Source of the DNA: Ligustrum vulgare | Lineage: Eukaryota; Streptophyta; Magnoliopsida; Lamiales; Oleaceae | Length of the DNA stretch: 64,000 bases | Direction: 5' to 3' | NCBI GenBank assembly: GCA_963555705.1 | Contig: OY743170.1 | Coordinates: 32,067,362-32,131,361, forward strand | Part shown: positions 33,227-45,987 of the stretch, piece after piece | Numbering within the stretch: position 1 is the stretch's first letter | Layout: every line of letters starts with the position of its first letter | Program-made: the position numbers and the translations under genes | The notes under the pieces: generated by a model | Databases searched by the model: none | The model's input: the letters and a program-made list of their open reading frames with translations, nothing else | Told to the model about the DNA's origin: nothing

Positions 33227-33384
33227 TTACGGCCGTAAAGATGACACTTACGGCCGTAAGTGTGTTTCTGGTTAAGGTTACGGCCGTGATCCCTTATTTA
33301 CGGCCGTAAATCAAAAATCTGGAAATTCTGCATTTTAACCCGAGGGGAGGTTATGGCCGTGACATATGTTGGTTACGGCCGTGA
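33227..33384. promoter_or_regulatory. U3 dyad array of family C, three pairs
   Basis: Starts at 33227/33248, 33278/33298 and 33351/33373, spacing 21, 20 and 22 bp, each pair followed within about 10-25 bp by a TTCTG motif. Confidence 0.75.
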
Positions 33385-33525
33385 AAGCACTTCTGCATAA
33401 TTTTTGGTTCCTTTCGACACGGTTTGATCTTCAAAGCTCGTTGAACCTGCTGAATTCTTGTTTTGGCTTGAATATTTAAATTTTCCCGTCAAGCCTGCTA
33501 TGACTCCGATTGTCGAGGTTCCGGA

Positions 33526-34521
33526 TCACATCATACCCTCCTTCTTTAGGATGATTCGTCCCGAATCATAGCTTTGTTCCTGGTGTTCCACTTCACCTCC
33601 TGGATCAAACGGAAAATTTCTGCTTCCATGCCATGAGTTCAATAAATTGGAATCCTTTGATTTGCTAACACGGAAGAGATGGAGCTTGAACTTCCTTTTC
33701 CATTCGTAGTGTGGTTGAAGCTTCCAGTCATAATTAACCTGCAAAAAAGATTTAAACAAAATGGGGAGGGACATGTTAGCTTCATGAGGTACAAGGTATG
33801 GATCCTTGTATTCATGACAAACCACCACCAACTCCACTTCTTGAACCACGAGGCTCTTCTCTTCACCTCTTTCCTCCTTTGCAATTTCTTGTTCGATTTT
33901 TTTATCTTCAGACTCAACCACATCTCCGACCTCCACATTTGAATCACCATGTTCATGTACTATCTCATCACTACCAAAATGTGGATCTTCCAATTCAAAG
34001 CTCAAAATTTGAACTTCTACCCCAACTTCTAATTCCTCATCATATTTTGGAGTTTGTTCACACAACTCCACGTTTTCAACTCCTACCACAAAGTTCGGGG
34101 TCTCTTCAACTACTTCTAATTCATGTTTCAAGCCTCCCTCCTTCTTTTCAACATTCATATCCCGAGGCTCAACCATAACATGTATTTCACTCTCCTCTAA
34201 CCATTTAATCATCGCCTTTCGTTTCTCCTCCTTTTTTCGTAATTTAGCCAAATATTTTCTTTCTGCCTCCCGTTCACACCTCAATCTTTCCTCATAAATT
34301 TCTTTTTGAATTTTCAAAATTGCTTTTGGATCAATCTCAGCTCCTCTCTTAACCCCGATTCCATCCCTAGGTTTAGGATCACGCCTATAATCACTACGAT
34401 TTGCTTGAGATCGCCCATTTTTCAATTTCCCTTCCCTTTCATCTAATTTATCCAACCTAACCAAAGCTTCATTCAAAAATCTCCACATACGATCTTTGGC
34501 GTTTTCATGAGAATTGGACAT
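33526..34521 (-). CDS. Long charged ORF of unknown function inside family C
   Basis: I do not recognise the product. The likely start is the Met at MSNSHENAKDRMWRF near 34521, giving about 330 residues; an in-frame upstream Met at 34584 exists. The N-terminal half is basic and helical (a Lys/Arg/Glu-rich stretch that may form a coiled coil), the middle is very acidic with many EVE/VEV repeats, the end is aromatic and basic. It ends DSGRIILKKEGMM, coded by the purine tract, with the stop inside the 3' LTR. That tail matches the pol-terminal tail visible next to solo LTR B (4330-4350), so the ORF may keep the last residues of an ancestral pol. No break over its length in a young element suggests it was translated. 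Confidence 0.6.
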   Translation of the reverse strand: MSNSHENAKDRMWRFLNEALVRLDKLDEREGKLKNGRSQANRSDYRRDPKPRDGIGVKRGAEIDPKAILKIQKEIYEERLRCEREAERKYLAKLRKKEEKRKAMIKWLEESEIHVMVEPRDMNVEKKEGGLKHELEVVEETPNFVVGVENVELCEQTPKYDEELEVGVEVQILSFELEDPHFGSDEIVHEHGDSNVEVGDVVESEDKKIEQEIAKEERGEEKSLVVQEVELVVVCHEYKDPYLVPHEANMSLPILFKSFLQVNYDWKLQPHYEWKRKFKLHLFRVSKSKDSNLLNSWHGSRNFPFDPGGEVEHQEQSYDSGRIILKKEGMM

Positions 34522-35076
34522 TGTAAAATTTATGTGGAAGGACACAGAAAAAGAATAATGAAAACAAAGGATCAAGAAATTCAAGAAAGTGGTTCTTGAA
34601 TGTACTCTTTTTTTTTTTTTTGAATTTTAGGATAAATTTTCGGAATAAATAAAATAATAAAAAAAATAATTTTTTTTTTTTTATAAATCCGAAAATTCGA
34701 CAACGAACACAAGAAAACAAACGGAACTTAATTCGGATAAGAATTAAGCAAAACGAACACTTTTGAATTTTGTTGAATTTTTATATGGATCAAAAAAAGA
34801 AAAAATTTACTGGCACGAAGAACAAGAAAATCAAGAAAAGAAAGACTCAACAACAAGATATGGATGATTTTTATGGGACTCGATGATAAACATAAAAATC
34901 AAACTGGATAGAAAAACCTGAATTCAGAGTCCAGCTCTGATACCAAATGATGAGGTTCGAAGCGCGGAAGAAACGCCGGAAAGTTCCGAACCCAGGTTGT
35001 TGTTGGACGGATGAATCATGACCCGATATTCACGACACGATGGCTCAACGATGCGGAATAAAGAACCACGACTTTC

Positions 35077-35199
35077 GAAACACCACAAGGATTTGCCCAA
35101 TCTCCTTGATAAGTCTCTGATTTGAACGCCACAAATATTCTCCCGAATATTTGATAAATTCGGGATGAACGCCACAAGATAATCAATCTTGATAAGTTT
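35077..35199 (-). other. Three stem-loops, second family C LTR
   Basis: Copy of 32874-32996 in the LTR that would start transcription, so these would be in the RNA leader. Confidence 0.75.
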
Positions 35200-35429
35200 G
35201 GGTTTGTAATGTGAATCCACACATTAAACAATTGAAAAACATTCAATCCCTGTTTTATTTAATCATCAAAGTCTTGATTTACAATGAATCAAAAAGGCGT
35301 ATAAATAAGCAAAATAAAACCCTAATCGCTAATTTACTCAAAATAGAATTCTAACTAACCTAAAATAGCTAAAACTGATAAGGAAATAAAATAATGCGAA
35401 ATCTGGAAAAAATCTGATCCGTTAATCCG

Positions 35430-35587
35430 TTACGGCCGTAAAGATGACACTTACGGCCGTAAGTGTGTTTCTGGTTAAGGTTACGGCCGTGATCCCTTAT
35501 TTACGGCCGTAAATCAAAAATCTGGAAATTCTGCATTTTAACCCGAGGGGAGGTTATGGCCGTGACATATGTTGGTTACGGCCGTGA
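35430..35587. promoter_or_regulatory. U3 dyad array, second family C LTR
   Basis: Same six dyads and spacing as 33227-33384. Confidence 0.75.
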
Positions 35588-35736
35588 AAGCACTTCTGCA
35601 TAATTTTTGGTTCCTTTCGACACGGTTTGATCTTCAAAGCTCGTTGAACCTGCTGAATTCTTGTTTTGGCTTGAATATTTAAATTTTCCCGTCAAGCCTG
35701 CTATGACTCCGATTGTCGAGGGTCCGGATCACATCA

Positions 35737-36326
35737 TATCTGTAACAACAACACTTGAAATTTATCCTAATGAGTGAAGGTAATCATAATAGTAAATACA
35801 TTCCATCCCGCAGATGCCAAAGCTCCAATCCAGTTAAGCCATATTCTAATTATTTAGAAGTTCAAATTGTATGAAATCCTCTCTCTCTGAATATACATTG
35901 CATTGTGTCATAGTACAGGAACTACGTGACAAAACCAATGAAACAAATTTGTAACCCATAATTGCAACATGATGCAATGTAAAGAAAATTTTTTCTTAGT
36001 TTTTTGGTCGATAATAATTGATTAGATAAGAAAGTTACAAATGTACAACGTAATCCCTAGATAAATGGGATTGTTTTCTAGAACTACTCAAGATTGGGGT
36101 GAGGACTTCCCAGCTTCAGAGGATTATAGTCTAGTATTTATCTTTTATTCTTTTGATGTACGGATCATGTTTTTCCCCTTTTATTTCTTCCACTTCGTTT
36201 TTTATCAGTTGCTACATTTCTTTTATCTTGGAGGTCATGCCTATGTCCCCCTGATTCCATGTACTATTTAATTTTAATGTTAACTCCTAGCCCGCACGAG
36301 GATAAACTGTGAACAGCTCAACCTAT

Positions 36327-36399
<73 letters not shown>

Positions 36400-36419
36400 T
36401 CCATTCAAAGCTTGTCTAG
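35737..36419. other. FKBP 3' flank, copia LTR-side relic, (AT)n tract
   Basis: No gene. 36331-36397 is an (AT)n microsatellite. Part of 35950-36420 is probably the 3' LTR side of the copia piece next to it; ends were not defined. Confidence 0.4.
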
Positions 36420-36900
36420 TACTATTCCATGAAGTAAAGCACTAGGCAGTCCCTTAGAATGTTAGCAAGCTTCTCTCACTTGATGCATAAGACATATTTA
36501 ATGATCCGTTTTCCAATTTCTCCTTTATGAATGATGATATATCTCGACATGCTTCATGAGGTTGTGTTATATCGAATTATGAGCTATAATAATAGTTGAT
36601 TTATTAGAGCAGTGAAATTTCATTTAATGGTTTCCTTCCAGTTGATTCACAAATCATCTATGATAATTTTTTGCCATAGAAGTTCACATACTCCAAACAC
36701 AATATCACGAAATTCAGCCTTTGTGCTTGATCTTTCCTCCAATGCTCACCTCTTCTCCAATCTACAAGTTTTCCTCCCAGAAAAGTGCAATGTCCTGACA
36801 TGGTTCTCAAAATAAGCCGATGAGCATTAATAGCGCGAAGTCTCATTAGCGACCTTGAAATATAAGGCTAGCCAACATACTTTATCAATAGAATAAGGAT
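36420..36900 (-). pseudogene. copia RNase H fragment
   Basis: Minus strand reads SGHCTFLGGKLVDWRRG (copia SGYCTF.GGNLV.W), later a relic of CDNK.A..IAHN and TKHVEID. Many stops. Confidence 0.75.
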
Positions 36901-37416
36901 TAAACTGATGAATATAAGGTGAACATGTATAACAAAATAAGTTAGAAACTGGCTAATCAATGATTGCTATTTGCCGCTAGCAAAAAAATAAGCTTAATTA
37001 TGCTTGTTTACCACAAAATCTGGTTGGACCTTAGATCAACATGTCTCAGTTCCTTTCTCTTGATCACGTAAGTTTTCCTGCGCACTTGGACAAATGAGGT
37101 CAACAGGCAAAGGAAGTTGGGGCAGCTCCTGTTTGCACTCCGACACTCAAGTCAGGACTCATATCGAGCGAAATATAATTGGATTCTGGAAATTTATGTG
37201 TGTAAAAGAGAGAAAGGGGAATGAGAATAAAAGTATTGTGTGTAATATGTTGAACCTCTTCATTGTTGGCATTTGCAATCTATTTATAGAAGGAGTTGTT
37301 GTCTAAGATCGTGACATGTATTACTCTTAACATGTGTAAAAACCTCAACCCTGCATGATGTAAATAATTTCTTTTGTTAATAATCATTTTCCATCATAAG
37401 CTTGTGGTTGCTGTCA
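36901..37416. other. Unassigned repeat-like DNA
   Basis: No coding motif seen; possibly LTR-derived (a TATA-like TATTTATAG near 37271). Confidence 0.35.
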
Positions 37417-37787
37417 GTGATGGCAACGGGGCGGGTTCGGGTCGGGTCCCCCCTAACCGTGCCCCCGCCCCGCGAGATTTTTTCAATTCCAAACCCGCCT
37501 GCGAATTTCGGGTTGGGGCGGGTCAACTTACCCGCCTCGTTTAATTTTTTATTTTTTTTTAGTTATTTTTTTTTTTGGTATTTTTATTTTTTTTCCTTAT
37601 TATTTTTTATTTTTTTTCCTTATTATTTTTTATTAATTTATTTATTCGGAGTGGGTTCAGGTCGGGAAGGTCAAACCCGCACCCGCCCCGTGACCCGCCC
37701 CATACCCACCCTACAGACCCGCGGGGCGGGTTTTTTCGCCCCATTAGGGGCGGGTTCCCGTCGGGTCGGATTTTTTTGCCATCTCTA
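37417..37787. mobile_element. hAT-type MITE, GC-rich ends
   Basis: Ends GTGATGGCAACGG and TTGCCATCTCTA, with inverted GGGGCGGGTT/AACCCGCCCC sequences inside and a T-rich core. Flanked by GCTGTCA on both sides (37410-37416 and 37788-37794). Confidence 0.8.
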
Positions 37788-38074
37788 GCTGTCATAGAGT
37801 AGCTCTCCCCATTAAAGATGTTGTCACATCAAGCCGTCTCTTGCAGACAAGTTACATCTCTCTAACACACTGAGCAGTCTTGTCTCCTTTCCGAAATATG
37901 GACTTCGGTAGTTGTCGTCCGATATGATGAGTCCGGCACATGAGTCCAACAAGTGAGGTATGGTGGACTCCCGTGGTTGTCATTCCTATCTATATATAAA
38001 CTTGCATTGATGTGATCAGATATAGAAATACCAGACAATTGACTCTCAAATACATTTGGGCATTCTGCTGTGCC

Positions 38075-39009
38075 ACCTAGAATATCTGTGCTGATTGGAT
38101 GCCTGTTGATGAGGTCCTTCAATCTAAGTATGGAATCCAGATTGCATCTAAATGTCATGCTACCAAGAGGAGGAATCTATTAATCACGTCTTTATTAGTG
38201 GGAAAATAGCTAAAGGTGTTTGGAGATTCTTTGTTGATAAACTGGGGATTACATTAAATGAGAATTACAGCCATCCTAGACTAATGTATTGGTCTTGGAT
38301 CATGGATAAAAACTCTAAGCCTGGTTCTATCCTATCCATCTTGCCCCTAACTGTCAAGTGGTTTATTTGGAGAGAAAGAAATGAAGCTAAACACAATGGG
38401 ATCAAAATGAAGGACAAAAGAATTATCTCAAGAACCTGTTTCATAATTTCTTCCTTGTCTAATGTTATGGCTGGAAAACAAAATAAGAGATCTTCTCTTC
38501 CCTTTATCATGTATTGGGAAGAGCCTAAAGATGAAGGGTTGAAACTTAACACAGACCGTGCTTTAAAGAATGACAATCAAGCAGTGGGTGGAGACAATCC
38601 TAGAAACACCAGGGTAGAGGTTGTATGGGCATTCAACGACTTCTATGGAGAGTGTTCAATCCTAGAGGCTGAGCTAAGGACTCATGAGACATGTCTTCGC
38701 ATTTGCATGGACGGTAAATACAAGAATGTTTGGGTTGAAATGGACTCTAAGGGTGCACTTCAGCTCCATCTTTAACCTGATAAAGGACCATGAATGTGCA
38801 GTATGTTTTGGAGTCCATCCATCAGCATTCCAGGGCTCTTAAAGTCAATTTTACTCAATCCTAGTTGCCTACTTACTTGCAAATAAAGGATACTTAGACA
38901 AGGCATTTGAGACACTGGAAGCTAATGATTTACAAGGTCTAATTAGGGGGAGATTAGATAGAATTGGTGTTGGGAACATTAGAATATTGATAAAAAATTA
39001 GGCTATGTA
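38075..39009 (+). pseudogene. LINE fragment: zf-RVT and RNase H-like domains
   Basis: Reads PPRISVLIG, then PVDEVLQSKYGIQIASKC and, after a one-base shift near 38155, CYQEEESINHVFISG and VWRFF, the zinc-binding domain at the end of plant LINE reverse transcriptases. Then comes a tryptophan-rich linker (VKWFIWRERNEAKHN) and an RNase H-like part (LKLNTDRALKN ... AELRTHETCLRIC), in which the first catalytic Asp is preserved in an NTD context. 5'-truncated. The 3' UTR is interrupted at 39009 and resumes at 45993. Confidence 0.8.
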
Positions 39010-39701
39010 TGTAATAACCCGATTTTATACTAGTCAAAAAGTCAAGAAATTTCATAGTCAAAGTCAAATATTCAAATATGGTCAAGTCAAACAAGGATTT
39101 AAGTTGGACAAATAATTTTATTAGAACTTAAATTGTAATTACAAAAGTTTGAGGTTTTAAATAATGGAAATGGAAAATTAAAGATTTAGTTTTCTATTTT
39201 TGTATATTTAAGGATTTAATTTTGTATTATGGGAAGGTTTAGGACTTGCCTTGCAATTTTTTCATTTTAGAACATTTTTAAATGGACCTTAAGCCCATTT
39301 CCTCCATCAATTTCGGGAGACAACAGAAGCTTTGAGAGAATCCGAGAAAAAGGAAGCAAAAATGTCGAGAAAGAAGAGAAGAAAGGAAGGGAAAGAGGAG
39401 GAAAAAGGAGAAAAAGAAGAGATATGGATAAAGCCTTATTATTTTGGGCTCTTAATTTATCATTATTTCCATGAGGTATGTTAATTTAATTTCTAGGGTT
39501 CATGGATTATTAGCTTAAATTAGAAGTTTAGCTAGTATTAATCTTTATTGACATGGATATGAGGTAATAAGCTAATTAGATTGCAAAGAAGTTGTGTATG
39601 TGGATTTTGATGGTTAAATTGATTTATTTATGGAATGGATTTTTAAACTAGTTCCTTGATCTTTAATTTTTGTATGATTATGTAATTCTAAACACTTGAT
39701 T

Positions 39702-39772
<71 letters not shown>

Positions 39773-41606
39773 TGTGGATTAAGTATTAAGATTAAATAAG
39801 AAGAAAAGGGGTTGTGATGGGAAATGGCATTATATGATAATTGTGACTAATCTCATGCTTTTGGTTATGGAAATGGGTCATTAATATATGGAAACAAATG
39901 AGTACATTTTCAAATGATATAATCTTCTATGTGCGCCAATTGCGAAATATGTTGGGAATTTAATAAGTAAGGGCACGTGATTGGATGAAAAATGGGGAAC
40001 AAGGACTAAAAGAGAGCTTTGTGAGATTTTATATATTAATCACGATTTGAGAAGTATGGATTTTGATAGAAAGAAAAGCATAAAATATAGAATTCCTTAA
40101 TTTTAGTAAGGAGATAGATGGAAATTAAATAACTTTATACATGCTATTAAACGATTTTCAATTGTTGATATAGTTGATTTTAGTACAAACAAATTATATC
40201 TTTATTTCAGGAACGATGAGGAAATTTGATAGGCTTATCAATACAGGCAGATTTCAGTCAATAGCTTTGTGAGTGGAAAATACTTTTCTTGAGAAAATAA
40301 GTATTTGTTTAATGTATATTAATTCTAAAAGCATTACGAAATATTTATTTATTATAGTGCTTGTACATAATTATATAAATTGCAGAACTTGATTATTTTC
40401 AAGTGTTAAGTTTACAACATGATTTTTAGAATAAAGTGAAGCTTTATTAATAAGCAACTCTTTTTAAAGTTAGATTCAGTTAAGTTAAATCACGTTTTGA
40501 GAAATATTACATCAGTAGTAGATATTCCAATATATGTAAAGAGATTTTAAAAACCACCAGAAAGTACCTAGGTGATTTTACCCGCTTTGCACTAATGTGA
40601 ATTCGTTTCCACAGTGTATGACCAGATATAGTGATTTTACTCGCTCTGCACTGATGTGAATCCGTTTCCATAGTGTATGACCAGATATAATGATTTTACC
40701 CGCTCTGCACTGATTTGAATCCGTTTTCATAGTGTATGACCATATATAGTGATTTTACCCGCTCTGCACTATTGTGAATGCGTTTCCGTAGTGTATGACC
40801 AGTTCATAGCCTTCGGGCAGCTCTGCACGCATATGACCAGAATTTTAGAAGTTCAGAATCTCAGAATTATCAGATTATCAGATTTTGGGTACCTTTGGTG
40901 TGGTTTTTTTTTTCAGTACTTCACAACTTATCGGAATTAAGAATTAAGAATTTAGTTTTCAGTTTACAGAATCAAGACTTCAGCTTATAGTATGATTCCA
41001 GTGATTTCGGTTTTAAAAGTAATTATCCGATTTTCGAAGTTTTTAAAGTTAAAGCATATAAATTTTCCAGCAAATATGTATAAATGAGAAAATACACGTA
41101 TTTATGAACTGTCCACTCACTGAGTTACAAAATCATTATTTTCCCGTATATTTTTATATAATGCAGGTGAATGTGAGTTGCGAAGCGTTTGGAGCCTGTT
41201 GATTTGTTAAGTCGGGCCACAGATATAATAAGATAGTATAATTTATTTAATTAAGTATCTAAGTTTAAGGCCTCACTGCAGTCTATCAGCTTTATTTTCA
41301 TTTGGGATGTATTGTAAATTATATTAAATGATCGAGTTGGTTACACTTAGTTAATTAGTATGTGCGTTAGATGCAGAGGTAGTTCTCACTATTTATGAGA
41401 TATATGTATGTTTGGGAAATGTTGTTGCTATTCAGGTGACTTTAGTCTAATTTATAAGAGAGATCATGTCAAATTTTCAGTAAATTCTTTATAGTCAATG
41501 AAAAGTTAAGGTTGCCTTGGTAGTGAGTCCAATATCTAGCTGGAACCTGCTATCGGCACACGTCACGTTCTGGGTGTAGTAGGGTGATTCGGGATGGGTC
41601 GTGACA
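39010..41606 (+). repeat. 5' LTR of the LARD-like element
   Basis: Contains an (AT)n tract (39706-39770) and four tandem units of about 60 bp (40575-40800). Confidence 0.92.
40575..40800 (+). repeat. 60-bp tandem repeat in LTR, four copies
   Basis: Units run TTTTACCCGCTCTGCACT...GTGTATGACCAGATATA with small changes. The 3' LTR has three. Confidence 0.85.
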
Positions 41607-43462
41607 AATGGTATCAAAGCATGGTTAAGTTGGGAGAGGTAAAATATGAAGGGAAGGAGCTTGGAAATAATTGGATATGCAATTTTGATTCTTTGGGATG
41701 TTCAAAAGGGGGATATGATAAATTTAAGAATATAATCATTTTGTGATCTTATTAGAATATGTGAGATTAAATATTTGAGGTCATGTGGTATGCCAACGAT
41801 TATGTAACCAAATGAGAATGTTATAAGTATACATTTGATTGTGTAATGATATATTTGGGTTTCGAAATGAATTAGTTGTTCTACGACCATTTATGGGATT
41901 TTTGCATGTATTTGGAAGAAATGATTTGTATACATCTTGGGTTATGTTGTATTTATATTTTCAAGGATAAATATTGGTTAATTTTTGGATATATGCCTAG
42001 ATGGTGACAATTACAAGACAGAACCATGATTGAATAAATAAGATAAATGATTCTAGTATCATTGGAATTTTATGAAAAATGATTTTTATATGGTATATGG
42101 TGGATGATGTGTTATAGATTTGGTTATTTATATGATATATGATTATTTGGGGAAAATGTCAGCTATTATTAATGGGAGATGTTGAATATATTTTATAGCG
42201 GAATAAGATAGGCATTCACTAAGATTGAGAATTTGGAGAACAGGTTGTTTGTTCTTAATAGTGCTAAGTTGAGGAAAGAGATTTAAGCATAAACTTCGCA
42301 AAAGTATTCACACATCTTTCCAGTAGAACATTGAGTGATGATTGAGTATGGTGAAGGACGAGGTAGTATTTGTATTTAAATGTCTCAATTATCATTAAGT
42401 GAATTTGATTATTGCACATGTACGGTACACTCCAAAGGAATGAAGGTACATTACTATGGAGTTTTATTAAGATTTCTTAGTGATTAGAAGGGTTGATTGA
42501 TGTATATTAAGCATTTATTTTTACGTTATATTTGGTACTAGAATATCATGATAGGAGATTGATTGGATAGAATTGAAGATTTATTTGAAGTTGAGATTTT
42601 AGTATATATGAAATCTTATGGTATGTTGATGTATGATAGTTCGTGTGATAAATATGATGACTATTATTTTATGATATTAAGAAAATGATATGATTAAACA
42701 TTGAGGTCATACGATATGGTAATAGAAAGTTAAGTAATGGTATGATTGTTCTATAGAAAAATAGTGTGATGATATACTTATTGAGTTAATTAATCTTCTC
42801 TTGATCATATGTTGGGTTAGTGTGAAATATAACTTATGATTGGGAAGTCCCATTTTTAGTTGTAAGATAAGGAGTTTATTTGAAAATTTGGGTGATGTAG
42901 ATTTGGTCAGTTATTGTCGGCTGTAATTTAGATATGATTAAAGTATTTTATTCTCACGAAGACATATCATTTACCATGGGACATGCCTAAGTTAAAGTTT
43001 TGGAGAATATTGAAAGCTGTGTCTTGAATTTCAAATTGGGAAGTATTGAGTTTTTCTTAAGTTTGGTAAACTGAAAAATTGAGAATGACATATCTGATCC
43101 TTATGAGGATATTTAAACCCTGAGTTTTAATGTTATTAATGAGATAACAAAGGGCTTATTTGGTGTTCAATGAATGTAATCACTAATGATAAGGCTTAGT
43201 AAGGAGTATCGGGTTTAAACTATGTCCTAAGGTCACTAGCATTAATAAAGAAAGATCGACTTAAAATTGATGATAAGAGCTTGATTTAAGAATCGAGGTA
43301 AGATAGAAAAGATTGAGATCTATGTCTGGTTAAAGGTTCTTGGAGATCATTTAATACAAAGGTAATACGGTTAAGTAGATAATATAGGTGTTTAATACAT
43401 TCATATGCTCATGGCTTAGTCAAGTGAATTTCGAGGACGAAATTCTTTGAAGGTGGAGAGAT

Positions 43463-44151
43463 TGTAATAACCCGGTTTTATACTAATCAAAAAGTCAAGA
43501 AATTTTATAGTCAAAGTCAAATATTCAAATATGGTCAAGTCGAACAAGGATTTAAGTTGGACAAATAATTTTATTAGGACTTAAATTGTAATTACAAAAG
43601 TTTGAGGTTTTAAATAATGGAAATGGAAAATTAGAGATTTAGTTTTCTATTTTTGTACATTTAAGGATTTAATTTTGTATTATGGGAAGGTTTGGCACTT
43701 GTCTTGCAATTTTTTCATTTTAGAACATTTTTAAATGGACCTTAAGCCCATTTCCTCCATCAATTTCGGGAGACAAGGGAGGCTTTGAGAGAGTCCGAGA
43801 AAAAGGAAGCAAAAATGTCGAGAAAGAAGAGAAGAAAGGAAGGGAAAGAGGAGGAAAAAGGAGAAAAAGAAGAGGTATGGATAAAGCCTTATTATTTTGG
43901 GCTCTTAATTTATCATTATTTCCAAGAGGTATGTTAATTTAATTTCTAGGGTTCATGGATTATTAGCTTAAATTTGAAGTTTAGTTAGTATTAAGCTTTA
44001 TTGACATGGATATGAGGTAATAAGCTAACTAGATTGCAAAGAAGTTGTGTATGTGGATTTTGATGGTTAAATTGATTTATTTATGGGATGGGTTTTTAAA
44101 CTAGTGCATTGATCTTTGATTTTGGTATGATTATGTAATTCTAAACACTTG

Positions 44152-44213
<62 letters not shown>

Positions 44214-45987
44214 TGTGGATTAAGTATTAAAATTAAATAAGAAGAAAAGGGGTTGTGATAGGAAATGGCATTATATGATTATTGTGCCTAATCTCATGCT
44301 TTTGGTTATGGAAATGGGTCATTAATATATGGAAACAAATTAGTACATTTTCAAATGATATAATCTTTTATGTGCGCCAATCGCGAAGTATGTTGAGAAT
44401 TTAATAAGTAAGGGCACGTGATTGGATGAAAAATGGGGAATAAGGACTAAAAGAGAGCTTTGTGAGATTTTATATATTAATCACGATTTGGGAAGTATGG
44501 ATTTTGATAGAAAGAAAAGCATAAAATATATAATTCCTTAATTTTAGTAAGGAGATAGATGGAAATGAAATAACTTTATAGATGATATTAAACGATTTTT
44601 AATTGTTGATATAGTTGATTTTAATACAAAAGAATTATATTTTTATTTCAGGATCGATGAGGAAATTTGATAGGCTTATCAACACAGGCAGATTTCAGTC
44701 AATAGCTCTGTTAGTGGAAAATACTTTTCTTCAGAAAATAAGAATTTGTTTAATGTATATTAATTCTAAAAGTATTATGAAATATTTATTTATTATAGTG
44801 CTTTTACATAATTATATAAATTGCAGAACTTGATTATTTTCAAGTGTTAAGTTTACAGCATGATTTTTAGAATGAAGTGAAGCTTTATTAATAAGCAACT
44901 CTTTTTAAAGTTAGATTCAGTTAAGTAAAATCACGTTTTGAGAAATATTACATCGGTAGTAGATATTACAATATATGTAAAGAGATTTTAAAAACCAACA
45001 TAAAGTACCTAGGTGATTTTACCCGCTCTGTACTGATGTGAATCCGTTTCCACAGTGTATGACCAGATATAGTAATTTTACCCGCTCTGCATTGATATGA
45101 ATCCGTCTCCAAAGTGTATGACCAGATATAGTGATTTTACTCGGTCTGCACTATTGTGAATGCATTTCCATTGTGTATGACCAATTCATAGCCTTCGGGC
45201 AGCTCTGCGCCCGTATGACCAAAATTTCCGAAGTTCAGAATGTCAGAATTATTAGATTATCAGATTTTGGGTACCTTTGGTGTGGTTTTTTTTTTTCAGT
45301 ACTCACAACTTATCGGAATTAAGAATTAAAAATTTAGTTTTCAGTTTACAAAATCAAGACTTCAGCTTATGGTATGATTCCAGTGATTTCAGTTTTAAAA
45401 GTAATTATCCGATTTTCGAAATTTTTAAAGTTAAATCATATAAATTTTCCAGTAAATATGTATAAATGAGAAATTACACGTATTTATGAACTGTCCACTC
45501 ACTGAGTTACAAACTCATTATTTTCCCGTATATATTTGTATACTGCAGGTGAATGTGAGTTGCGAAGCATTTGGAGCCTGTTGATTTGTCAAGTCGGGCC
45601 ACGGATATAATAAGATAGTATGATTTATTTAATTAAGTATCTAAGTTTAAGGGCTCACTGCAATCTCTCAGCTTTATTTTCATTTGTGATGTACTGTAAA
45701 TTATATTAAATGATCGAGTTGGTTACACTTAGTTGATTAGTATGTGCGTTAGATGCAGAGGTAGTTCCCACTATTTATGAGATATATGTATGTTTGGGAA
45801 ATGTTATTGCTATTCAGGTGACTTTAATCTAATTTATAAGGGAGATCATGTCAAATTTTCAGTAAATTTTTTATAGTCAAAGAAAAGTCAAAGTTGCCTG
45901 GTAGTGGGTCCAATATCTAGCTGGCACCTGCTATCGGCACACGTCATGTTCTGGGTCTAGTAGGGTGATTCGGGACGAGTCGTGACA
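43463..45987 (+). repeat. 3' LTR of the LARD-like element
   Basis: Same order as the 5' LTR, with (AT)n at 44158-44211 and three instead of four 60-bp units (45015-45190), which accounts for most of the length difference. Confidence 0.92.

Larger units (their letters stand above)
32745..33533 (-). repeat. 3' LTR of family C element
   Basis: Has TATA-like GTATAAATAA (33096-33105), dyad array (33227-33384) and three stem-loops (32874-32996). Confidence 0.93.
32745..35736 (-). mobile_element. Young non-autonomous gypsy-type LTR element (family C)
   Basis: LTRs 32745-33533 and 34948-35736 are both 789 bp and I count only four differences, so it inserted recently. PBS TGGTATCAGAGC (minus, 34934-34945) and a purine tract (minus AAAGAAGGAGGGTA, 33534-33547) are in place. 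The 1.4-kb interior has one long frame and no gag, RT or integrase. Target duplication is imperfect (AATCT versus TATCT if the first LTR base is shared). It sits 90 bp past the FKBP stop, in its 3' UTR or flank. Confidence 0.92.
34948..35736 (-). repeat. 5' LTR of family C element
   Basis: Nearly identical to 32745-33533; next to the PBS at 34934-34945. Confidence 0.93.
39010..45987 (+). mobile_element. LARD-like LTR element, 7.0 kb, non-coding interior
   Basis: LTRs 39010-41606 (2597 bp) and 43463-45987 (2525 bp), ends TGTAATAACCCG...GTCGTGACA, perfect 5-bp duplication ATGTA (39005-39009, 45988-45992). PBS TGGTATCAAAGC at 41609; purine tract GAAGGTGGAGAGAT just before 43463, after a GAGGACGAAATTCTTT context typical of Tekay/Del chromovirus 3' ends. 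The 1.86-kb interior has no coding domain. Very long LTRs around an empty interior fit LARD; movement would need proteins from a full relative. Confidence 0.92.

Noticed and set aside
33526..34584. The 330-350-residue ORF as an ordinary host gene
   Set aside because: It lies between two LTRs with PBS and purine tract, and its stop codon is inside the LTR.
37402..37802. Coding frames in the GC-rich stretch
   Set aside because: They fall within a hAT-type MITE with inverted GGGCGGG repeats; no domain.
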